Of a DNA stretch of 64,000 bases, positions 18,792-25,902 are shown one piece after another (the first letter of the stretch is position 1; the number at the start of each line of letters is the position of its first letter). The DNA is taken from NCBI GenBank assembly GCA_011053055.1, contig DRHT01000022.1, forward strand, positions 1 to 64,000, given 5' to 3'. Under the pieces are notes generated by a model. It did not search any database and was not told the origin of the DNA. It saw only the letters and a list, made by a program, of their open reading frames with translations. Both the position numbers and the translations under genes were made by a program. Source of the DNA: Halopseudomonas sabulinigri (GTDB lineage Bacteria; Pseudomonadota; Gammaproteobacteria; Pseudomonadales; Pseudomonadaceae).

Positions 18792-19660
18792 TTCTGACCC
18801 CATTGGGCACAGTAATCCTGCTCCGGTAACGCCGGAGTTAGCCATACGAAATCAGCTTGTTCCGTCCCTGGCAACTGCCCCTGTCCGGCTTCAAGCAAAA
18901 GCACCACAGTCGGAGCTTCACCCCACTGCTGCTGCCAGTGCAGCGGCATACCGAGGTCACGCCGTGCGTGATAAGCACCCGCCAGTAGCAAAGCAGGCGC
19001 TGGCGCCTCAGCCAGTGCCCTCGCCATCTGCTCGTCGCGCCCCTGCTGAATGGCCAACATAGACGGCATACGTTCCGCGCCCAGCTTGCCGCAATGGCTA
19101 TCCAGCAGCGTTTGCTCCAGTTCGGCCCGAGCTGCAGCGGAGTAACGCGCACTGACCGGCGGCGGCTTGCGGTAACGGTGCAGCATCTGTTGCTGCCCCA
19201 GATTGCCTGCCAGCAAGCGCTGCGGCACCTGCAGGCCCCAGCTCACCAGAGGGCTATAAGGCGACCAGTCCCAGCCTGATTGCCAGTTCAGTTGCTCCTG
19301 CAACAAAGACGAGTCAGGCAGCGGCTGGCCTTGCAACGCGTTCACCGCTGCCTGTTGGCTCGGCTCCAGCATCTCCATAATTAACGCAGCCTGCGGACGT
19401 CTTTCCTGCAATTGCTCTAGTAGCCAAAGCTGTAATTGATGGTGATCCGGATTATCGTGTTTCTCACCCACCACCACGTGGGCGCTCCCCGCCAGCGCAG
19501 TCACCAGTTGATCGGCAGACAACCAGCGCTGAGCGTGGGTATCCCACACTTGCCCCAGATGGGGCGCATCGAGACCCTTAGTGGCCCGCCAAGCAGGTAA
19601 CTGTTCAGCCTTCAGCGAGAAAGACGCGCAAACCAGCAAAACCAACAGCAGCGTTCTCAT
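18788..19660 (-). CDS. ChaN-family heme-binding protein
   Basis: The 290-aa exported protein has a signal peptide in residues 1-18 (ending SLKAEQ). A Cys at residue 11 lies within the hydrophobic core, so a lipoprotein is possible but not clear. The ChaN (DUF399) fold is seen in HVVVGEKHDNPDHHQLQLWL and in LIMEMLEPSQQAAVNALQG. ChaN of Campylobacter is an iron-regulated, heme-binding outer-membrane lipoprotein. The gene follows the heme ABC transporter genes with a 7-nt gap, so a role in heme uptake is likely. Confidence 0.85.
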   Translation of the reverse strand: MRTLLLVLLVCASFSLKAEQLPAWRATKGLDAPHLGQVWDTHAQRWLSADQLVTALAGSAHVVVGEKHDNPDHHQLQLWLLEQLQERRPQAALIMEMLEPSQQAAVNALQGQPLPDSSLLQEQLNWQSGWDWSPYSPLVSWGLQVPQRLLAGNLGQQQMLHRYRKPPPVSARYSAAARAELEQTLLDSHCGKLGAERMPSMLAIQQGRDEQMARALAEAPAPALLLAGAYHARRDLGMPLHWQQQWGEAPTVVLLLEAGQGQLPGTEQADFVWLTPALPEQDYCAQWGQN

Positions 19661-19667
19661 TAATACC

Positions 19668-20432
19668 TCAAATAATAATCAGAGGACTATCTTGCATCGG
19701 ATGCTTCTCGATTCGCACCTCAACCCCGAATACCTCAGCTATGCGCTCCGCGCTCAACACATCCCAAGGCGCACCCAACGCGCCGATGCGGCCTTCGTGC
19801 AACAACAGCAGTCGATCGGCATAACGCGCAGCCAGATTAAGGTCGTGCAACACAACCACTACCGCGAGGCCACGCGCAGCCATATTGCGCGCTTGTTGCA
19901 AAATTAACTGTTGATGAGCGAGGTCCAGCGACGCCGTTGGCTCATCGAGCAACAAACAGCCCTGTTCTTCCGCGTCCCAAACCTGCGCCAGCACGCGCGC
20001 CAGGTGCACGCGCTGTCGTTCGCCCCCGGATAGCGACAAGTAGCTGCGCTCACGCAGCTGAACCACATCGGTGGCTTCCAACGCTTGATCAATGATCAGC
20101 TCATCCTGGTGCCGCCCAGTGGCATGTGGCAGGCGTCCCATGGCCACCACTTCTGCCACACTGAACGGAAACGCCAATGATGAACTTTGCGGCATTACCG
20201 CCATTCTTCTTGCCCGCTCCTGCGCAGACCAACTACCGAGCGCCCGGCCGGCCAGTTCGACACTGCCCCTGAGCGGCGCCAACTCCCCGGTCAGGCTGGC
20301 CAACAGGGTGCTTTTTCCGGCGCCATTGGTGCCCAGCACCGCCAACACCTCGCCAGCGTTTAACTGAAAGGAAATGCCCTCGAGGATCCGCCTCCCGCCG
20401 CGCGCGCAATCCAACTCATCGACTCGCAGCAT
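19668..20432 (-). CDS. hmuV: Heme ABC transporter ATP-binding protein
   Basis: This 254-aa ATPase of a FecCD-type importer brings heme, or possibly a siderophore, across the inner membrane. It shows Walker A GTNGAGKSTL (about 34-43), signature LSGGERQRVHLARVL, Walker B GCLLLDEPTASLD and the switch His in VVVVLHDLNLAARYA. The LSGGERQRVHLARVLAQ-W region and linkage to ChaN favour the heme subfamily (HmuV/PhuV). The start overlaps the permease stop (TGATG type). Confidence 0.92.
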   Translation of the reverse strand: MLRVDELDCARGGRRILEGISFQLNAGEVLAVLGTNGAGKSTLLASLTGELAPLRGSVELAGRALGSWSAQERARRMAVMPQSSSLAFPFSVAEVVAMGRLPHATGRHQDELIIDQALEATDVVQLRERSYLSLSGGERQRVHLARVLAQVWDAEEQGCLLLDEPTASLDLAHQQLILQQARNMAARGLAVVVVLHDLNLAARYADRLLLLHEGRIGALGAPWDVLSAERIAEVFGVEVRIEKHPMQDSPLIII

Positions 20433-21478
20433 CAGACGCCTCCCCGACGCTGCGCGCGCATCAGCAAGGTAAGAAAAAACGGCGCGCCCAGCAGCGCGGT
20501 GATGATGCCCAGCGGTAATTCAGCGGGCGCGACTACAAGACGCGCACCCACGTCAGCCAGCACTAGCAAGCCAGCACCAAGCAACATGGATGCCGGCAGC
20601 ACGCGACGATGATCCGCGCCCAGCAGCAAGCGCACCAGATGCGGCACCACCAGTCCGACAAAACCAATCAGCCCTGCCATCGCCACGCAGGCACCCACGC
20701 CTAACGCCGTCAACAGAACCAGTTCGCGCTTGACGCGCTCGACATCCACGCCCAGATGACGGGCCTCCGACTCACCCAACAGGAGTGCATTCAGAGCTTT
20801 GGCTTGCAATGGCAGCCGCCACCAGACCAGAGAACAACAGAACGCCAAAACCGCCACACGCTGATAGCTGGCAGCACCCAGGGAGCCCATATTCCAAAAA
20901 GTTAGGGTACGCAGCATGGCATCATCCGCTAGGTAACTGAGCAAGCCGATGACTGCGCCGCTGATTGCGGCTATCGCGATCCCGGCCAGCAACATACTGG
21001 CCACTGATGTGCCCTGTACTGATTGCCCCAGACGATAGACCAACCAGGTGGTAGCGACGCCACCGAGGAAGGCGCCCAGCACAGTCGCATATGGCAACAC
21101 AAAAGCCGGTACGCTCGACAACAGAGCACTGCCCAATACGATGAATAGCGCCGCGCCCAACGCCGCGCCGCTGGAGACCCCGATCAAGCTCGGATCAGCC
21201 AGTGGATTACGAAACAGGCCCTGCATACCCGCGCCGGTCAACGCCAGTGTCGCACCAACCAAGATGGCCATCAGCGTACGCGGCAAACGAATGTGTTCGA
21301 TGATTAACACTTGGTCCGCCGGTAGCTCGGCAGCCGTAAAACGGCGCAACAACACACGCAAGGTATCGTCAAGCGGAATAGCAACCGGGCCCAACGCTAG
21401 CGACAACAGCACCGCAACCAGCAGCAGAGCCAGTAGCAACAGCGTCACCACGGGCTTGAAGCGGTAAACCGTAGTCAT
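20432..21478 (-). CDS. hmuU: Heme ABC transporter permease (FecCD family)
   Basis: The 348-aa integral membrane protein has the FecCD pattern of about ten membrane helices. Recognisable pieces are LPRTLMAILVGATLALTGAG, MQGLFRNPLADPSLIGVSSG and GLVVPHLVRLLLGADHR. It forms the transmembrane dimer served by the adjacent ATPase. It is the first gene of the three-gene run. No periplasmic binding protein, cytoplasmic heme carrier or TonB-dependent receptor gene lies nearby, in contrast to phu clusters of other pseudomonads. I found no clear Fur box in the 260 bp upstream. Confidence 0.92.
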   Translation of the reverse strand: MTTVYRFKPVVTLLLLALLLVAVLLSLALGPVAIPLDDTLRVLLRRFTAAELPADQVLIIEHIRLPRTLMAILVGATLALTGAGMQGLFRNPLADPSLIGVSSGAALGAALFIVLGSALLSSVPAFVLPYATVLGAFLGGVATTWLVYRLGQSVQGTSVASMLLAGIAIAAISGAVIGLLSYLADDAMLRTLTFWNMGSLGAASYQRVAVLAFCCSLVWWRLPLQAKALNALLLGESEARHLGVDVERVKRELVLLTALGVGACVAMAGLIGFVGLVVPHLVRLLLGADHRRVLPASMLLGAGLLVLADVGARLVVAPAELPLGIITALLGAPFFLTLLMRAQRRGGV

Positions 21479-21738
21479 CTTTATTCCTTACTTTCTTAAT
21501 TCCTGTGGGCAGTCAGCGCTGCGCCAGCAGAAACACAGCTGCTTGGCATAATTAACTCAGCATCTCGACAACCTCCGGAGTAACACCACCGAACAACACC
21601 CGCCACCGCACTATCCTGGCTTTACGTGATAGTTATCAAGCGTTGCGGCAGCAGCGGCAACGCCCGTTATGTGGAGTAGTGATGAGGCGCGCGTTACCAA
21701 CGGATTGTACATGCTGTCACCAAGAACGGAGGCCGAAA

Positions 21739-22125
21739 ATGTGTCGTGACAGCAAGCTGGTCAAGCATGCAAGCGGCAGCGATAATTGGCGGATGACCGA
21801 TCACAATACCCCCTCCCCGCTTTGTCATCTGGATGAGCTTCCGCTGCACGGCAGCAAAGGCTTCCTACACCAGGGCCAGGCTTTGTTCGCCGTGCGCCAA
21901 GGCGAGCAGGTTTTCGTTTACGAAAACAACTGCCCACATCGTGGGGTGCCGTTAGAATGGGTGCCTGATCAGTTTCTCGACAGCTCTGGCCGGCTGATTC
22001 AGTGCGCCACCCACGGGGCCTTGTTCTTGCCGGAGTCAGGCGAATGTGTCGCCGGCCCCTGCGTGGGGCAGTCATTGCGGCAATTTCCTTGCTACATCAG
22101 CCATGATCAGCTCTGGGTCGGCTGA
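21739..22125 (+). CDS. Rieske [2Fe-2S] ferredoxin-like protein
   Basis: Starting at ATG 21739, which has an ideal GGAGG 6 nt upstream, gives 128 aa. An internal ATG at 21793 is the alternative. The Rieske motif is complete: Cys65-Pro-His67 and Cys89-x2-His92 (NCPHRG ... QCATHGALF), so a 2Fe-2S cluster is expected. It is a stand-alone Rieske domain such as those supplying electrons to oxygenases or nitrite-reductase-like enzymes, but no oxygenase partner is adjacent. It converges with sfsA. Confidence 0.85.
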   Translation: MCRDSKLVKHASGSDNWRMTDHNTPSPLCHLDELPLHGSKGFLHQGQALFAVRQGEQVFVYENNCPHRGVPLEWVPDQFLDSSGRLIQCATHGALFLPESGECVAGPCVGQSLRQFPCYISHDQLWVG

Positions 22126-22129
22126 CCGG

Positions 22130-22837
22130 TTAAAGAAGTACCGGTAACTCACCCCGCACCTGCAACCCCTCCGGTGTAGGCCAGACTGACCACGCCAGCA
22201 CCTCGACTCCCGCCGCTACAGCCGCCCGCAACAAACGCCCGTACTCAGGGTCAATTTCATCGGCGGGCCGCACCCGATCAATGCCCGAATGCATCACACA
22301 AAATAATAGGCATGCCCGCCGGCCACTGACGGCTATTTCAGTCAACTCAAGCAGATGCTTTTGCCCGCGCGTGCTGACCGCGTCCGGAAACGCGCCCTCC
22401 CCCCTACCCAGCGCCAGCGTCACGCTCTTAACTTCAACAACGCACTCGCCCGGTTCAGACAAAAGAAAATCAAAACGACTACCGCCATTGCGCAAGCTCA
22501 CCTCCGCCCGTTGCTGCGCGTAGCCAGCCAGTGGGGTAATCAAACCAGCCCGTAACGCCGCCGCTATAACTTTATTTGCCCGTGCACTGTGGATACAAGC
22601 TAGCTGCCCCGGCGCCACTTCGACCAGCTCCCAACCGCCCGGCAGTTTGCGTCCCGGCTTATTTTCCAGCCGCACCCACACCCGGTCGCCGGGCTGACCG
22701 CAGTTGCGCATGGAACCGGTGTTCGGGCAATGCACCGTGAGCTCACGCCCATCCTCCAGCTGCACGTCGGCGAGAAAGCGCTTGTAGCGTTTGATCAAGT
22801 GCGCGGGAATGAGTGTCACTTCGAAAGGAATTAACAT
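22130..22837 (-). CDS. sfsA: SfsA family protein (sugar fermentation stimulation)
   Basis: The 235-aa protein matches SfsA along its whole length. It has an N-terminal OB-like domain (RYKRFLADVQLEDGRELTVH, CPNTGSM) and a C-terminal nuclease-like domain with FDFLLS, CVVEVKSVTLALG and a basic/acidic cluster near FPDAVSTRGQKHL. E. coli SfsA was reported to bind DNA and influence maltose genes; the fold suggests a nuclease. The start overlaps the aminotransferase end by 7 nt, so the pair is probably co-transcribed. Confidence 0.93.
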   Translation of the reverse strand: MLIPFEVTLIPAHLIKRYKRFLADVQLEDGRELTVHCPNTGSMRNCGQPGDRVWVRLENKPGRKLPGGWELVEVAPGQLACIHSARANKVIAAALRAGLITPLAGYAQQRAEVSLRNGGSRFDFLLSEPGECVVEVKSVTLALGRGEGAFPDAVSTRGQKHLLELTEIAVSGRRACLLFCVMHSGIDRVRPADEIDPEYGRLLRAAVAAGVEVLAWSVWPTPEGLQVRGELPVLL

Positions 22838-24009
22838 GCTGGCCAGCTGCGCAGCGCGCGCGCCAAGCGTTCAACGCCTTGTTCCAAACGTTCTAACGAA
22901 GTGGTGTAGGCAAATCGTAAGTGTTGATCGGCGCGATGATGACCAAAATCCAGCCCAGGTGTGAGCGCCAGAAACTCGGTGTCAATCACGTGCTGACACA
23001 GCTGCTGACTATCACCACCAAGCGCTTGCATATCGGCATATAGATAGAAGGCGCCCTGCGGCGTCACCGGAATACTGAAGCCCAGCTCCCGTAGCGCAGG
23101 CAACAAAAAGTCTCGACGTACCTGAAAGGCATGCCGGCGCACTTCGCAAATTTCTCGACTTTCCTCACCAAAAGCCGCCAAAGCGGCTTGCTGCGCCATG
23201 TGTGGCGCGCAGATATAGAGGTTTTGTGCGAGTTTTTCCAACGAAGGCACAGCTGCTTCTGGGGCGATCAGCCAGCCGAGCCGCCATCCGGTCATGCCGA
23301 AATACTTGGAGAAACTGTTCAGCACGAAAGCATCGTCTGCCACATTGAGTACCGAGCAGGCGTCCACCGCATAGGTGAGGCCGTGGTAGATCTCATCGAC
23401 AATTAATTCACCGCCCAAGCGCCGGCAGACTGCAGAGAGCGCCGCCAACTCTTCGCGCTCAAGCAGTGTGCCGGTGGGGTTGGCAGGAGAAGCCGCCAGC
23501 ACCGCCACACAGTCGCTGTCCCAGTGCTGCTCGATTAGCTCGGGCGTTAACTGGTAACGCGTTTCCGGCCCCGTGGGCACCAGCACTGCGCGCCCTTCAA
23601 CTAAGCGCAGAAAGTGCCGATTGCACGGATAGGCAGGATCAGCCATCAACACCTTTTTACCGGGCTCGACCAGCAATGCACTGATCAACAACAGCGCTGC
23701 AGAGCCCCCCGGGGTTACCACCACTCGGGCGGGGTCAAGCGCTATGCCATAGCGCTGCGCGTAGAGACCGGCGATAGCTTCGCGCAGTGCTGGTAACCCT
23801 AGCGCAGGCGTATAACCAGTGTGCCCATCGGCCAGCGCTTGCTGCCCGGCGCGGATGATTGGCTCAGGGGTAGTAAAATCCGGCTCGCCAATTTCCATAT
23901 GGATAACATCCCGCCCCGCGGCCTCCAATGCACGCGCCCGTGCGAGTACAGCCATGACATGAAAAGGCTGAATTTCCTGAACCCGCTGGGCCCAGCGATG
24001 CTGAGACAT
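22831..24009 (-). CDS. PLP-dependent aminotransferase (class I/II)
   Basis: I choose ATG 24009 (MSQHRWAQRVQEIQPFHVMA; AAGG 6 nt upstream) over the longer reading, giving 392 aa. Fold-type I features are present: IHMEIGEPDFTTPEP at the N-terminus, NPTGTLL, the PLP lysine in SFSKYFGMTGWRLGW, and a C-terminal Arg for the carboxylate. It resembles aspartate/alanine-type aminotransferases. The exact substrate cannot be read from the sequence. It is divergent from dksA. Confidence 0.9.
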   Translation of the reverse strand: MSQHRWAQRVQEIQPFHVMAVLARARALEAAGRDVIHMEIGEPDFTTPEPIIRAGQQALADGHTGYTPALGLPALREAIAGLYAQRYGIALDPARVVVTPGGSAALLLISALLVEPGKKVLMADPAYPCNRHFLRLVEGRAVLVPTGPETRYQLTPELIEQHWDSDCVAVLAASPANPTGTLLEREELAALSAVCRRLGGELIVDEIYHGLTYAVDACSVLNVADDAFVLNSFSKYFGMTGWRLGWLIAPEAAVPSLEKLAQNLYICAPHMAQQAALAAFGEESREICEVRRHAFQVRRDFLLPALRELGFSIPVTPQGAFYLYADMQALGGDSQQLCQHVIDTEFLALTPGLDFGHHRADQHLRFAYTTSLERLEQGVERLARALRSWPAC

Positions 24010-24227
24010 ATAAAGCCTTGAACTAACTGAATGTGCCACGATCATACCGTGCCAGAGGCAGCTCTGCAGGCCCGAGAATACCCGCCGACACACCTTCTGG
24101 CGCTAAACAGTAGCGCAGGTGATCAGGTTCTGGTAGCTTTGCCCGCTTGCAGGCCACTGGCCAAATAATTCAGGTCGTTTTGTGGGTCCTGAAACAGGAA
24201 GATCGAGCAAAAAGTGAGGCGGTTCTC

Positions 24228-24671
24228 ATGCCCAGCAATGCCAAGCAAAAAACATCTATGTTGATCCGTGGCTTCGTCCCTTATGTAGGCAAAAAGGGCG
24301 AGGAATACATGAACGAGCAGCAGCTCGAGCATTTCGCCGGCATCCTCAATACCTGGAAAAAGGAATTGATGGAAGAAGTTGATCGCACCGTGCACCACAT
24401 GCAAGACGAAGCGGCCAACTTCCCAGATCCGGCCGACCGTGCCAGCCAGGAAGAAGAGTTCAGCCTGGAGCTGCGCGCCCGTGATCGCGAACGTAAACTG
24501 ATCAAGAAGATCGACCAGACATTACAGCGCATCGAAGAAGACGATTACGGCTTCTGCGACTCCTGTGGTGTTGAAATCGGCATTCGACGTCTTGAAGCAC
24601 GCCCTACTGCCACCCTCTGCATCGATTGCAAGACGCTGGCAGAAATAAAGGAAAAGCAGGTCGGCAGCTAA
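24228..24671 (+). CDS. dksA: RNA polymerase-binding transcription factor DksA
   Basis: DksA binds the RNA polymerase secondary channel and, with ppGpp, mediates the stringent response, including rRNA promoter control. Starting at ATG 24228 (GAGG 8 nt upstream) gives 147 aa, the usual Pseudomonas length. The coiled coil carries the tip motif [15 protein letters not shown]. The C-terminal zinc finger has four cysteines, CDSC ... CIDC, with the family-typical [17 protein letters not shown] between them. It precedes gluQ, as in most gammaproteobacteria. Confidence 0.97.
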   Translation: MPSNAKQKTSMLIRGFVPYVGKKGEEYMNEQQLEHFAGILNTWKKELMEEVDRTVHHMQDEAANFPDPADRASQEEEFSLELRARDRERKLIKKIDQTLQRIEEDDYGFCDSCGVEIGIRRLEARPTATLCIDCKTLAEIKEKQVGS

Positions 24672-24687
24672 GCCTTACCTGTGGTCC

Positions 24688-24710
24688 GCAGGCTGCCCCG
24701 TGCAGCCTGC
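24688..24710 (+). terminator. Hairpin after dksA
   Basis: A perfect 9-bp stem, GCAGGCTGC/GCAGCCTGC, with a 5-nt loop lies 17 nt after the dksA stop. There is no T run, so termination may be partial or the hairpin may protect the 3' end, with read-through into gluQ. Confidence 0.55.
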
Positions 24711-24736
24711 GCTCATTCCCCGCTTGACCGGCCGAT

Positions 24737-25633
24737 ATGCACTCAGCAACTCCCTACATCGGACGCTTCGCTCCTACTCCCAGTGGCTATCTACACTTTG
24801 GCTCTCTATTAGCGGCACTCGCCAGCTATCTTGATGCACGCCACCAGCAAGGCCGTTGGCTAATTCGCGTCGAAGATCTGGATCAACCACGCAGCATACC
24901 CGGCGCCAGCGAACACATCATCGAAACCCTCGCATGCTATGGCATGTACAGCGATGGCGAGATTATTTTCCAGCAAGATCGGCTGACCACCTATCAAGCA
25001 CAAATAGACCAGTGGCTGACAACCGGCCAAGCCTATTACTGCGATTGCTCCCGGCGTCAGCTGGCTGAGTTTAACGGCATTTATCCCGGCACTTGTCGGC
25101 ATCGCCAGTTACCGGCCGCAGCAGATCACGCAGTGCGCTTGATAGCGCCAAAGCAGCCCCTCACCGCACTGGATCGCCTGCAGCCGCCCCTCACCCAGGA
25201 TCTGGCCACCGCGACTGGGGATTTTATTATCCGTCGTCGGGACGGCATCTATGCCTATCAACTGGCCGTGGTGCTGGATGACATCGCGCAGGGCGTGACC
25301 GATGTTGTACGCGGTGCCGACCTGCTCGACTCGACGCCGCGCCAACAATGGATTTACCAATTACTCGGCCAACCCTTGCCGCGCTACCTGCACATACCTT
25401 TACTGCTGCGCGCCGACGGCGAAAAGCTGAGCAAGCGCTTGGGCTCAACGCCGCTAGACCCTGCCCAAGCCCCCACCGAGCTATTCCGCGCACTGCAAGC
25501 ACTGACCCAACAACCACCGCTAGCATTGCGCAATGCAAACATTGCCGAGCAACTGGAATGGGCTATCGCACACTGGCGGCCACAACAACTCAGCCCCACC
25601 CAAAACCTGCAACAAGACAGTCTGTTTGACTGA
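24737..25633 (+). CDS. gluQ: Glutamyl-Q tRNA(Asp) synthetase
   Basis: This paralogue of glutamyl-tRNA synthetase lacks the anticodon-binding domain and attaches glutamate to queuosine in tRNA(Asp). The 298-aa protein has the HIGH-like motif (YLHFGS) in IGRFAPTPSGYLHFGSLLAA and the KMSKS-like motif EKLSKRLGS. The zinc ligands are in YYCDCSRRQL ... YPGTC. Its length is right for the truncated family. The start follows dksA by 65 nt, the conserved dksA-gluQ linkage. Confidence 0.95.
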   Translation: MHSATPYIGRFAPTPSGYLHFGSLLAALASYLDARHQQGRWLIRVEDLDQPRSIPGASEHIIETLACYGMYSDGEIIFQQDRLTTYQAQIDQWLTTGQAYYCDCSRRQLAEFNGIYPGTCRHRQLPAAADHAVRLIAPKQPLTALDRLQPPLTQDLATATGDFIIRRRDGIYAYQLAVVLDDIAQGVTDVVRGADLLDSTPRQQWIYQLLGQPLPRYLHIPLLLRADGEKLSKRLGSTPLDPAQAPTELFRALQALTQQPPLALRNANIAEQLEWAIAHWRPQQLSPTQNLQQDSLFD

Positions 25634-25725
25634 CACCCTTGGCAAGGAGCAGCCGCCTGATTACCATCAGTGCCTGACTCATGCGGCCCAGCGCACCAAG
25701 GCCGCCCGCAACCCAACGGATACCC

Positions 25726-25902
25726 ATGTATATCTACCGACTGGTACTGCTGCTGGTAATCGGTATCTACCTGTTCTCCCCAGCCATCATGGACTGGTGG
25801 ATAGAGCCCCAGGGTGCCTGGTACCGTCCCTATGTGCTGTGGCTGATTCTGATCATCGCCGGCATGCTGCTACAGAGTCCAAAAGATGCCGATGAGCTTT
25901 GA
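25726..25902 (+). CDS. Small membrane protein upstream of cbrA
   Basis: This is a 58-aa protein starting MYIYRLVLLLVIGIYLFSPA with two hydrophobic segments (about 5-20 and 34-48), separated by MDWWIEPQGAWYRPY. Homologous small ORFs sit between gluQ and cbrA in pseudomonads. It overlaps the cbrA start by 17 nt, suggesting translational coupling. Its function is unknown, and a role in CbrA membrane signalling is only a guess from position. Confidence 0.75.
   Translation: MYIYRLVLLLVIGIYLFSPAIMDWWIEPQGAWYRPYVLWLILIIAGMLLQSPKDADEL

Noticed and set aside
21479-21738. Possible remnant of a heme-binding protein gene upstream of the permease
   Set aside because: A short frame (about 20 residues after in-frame stops) can be read on the minus strand, but it shows no recognisable binding-protein motif. 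Chance is the simpler explanation.
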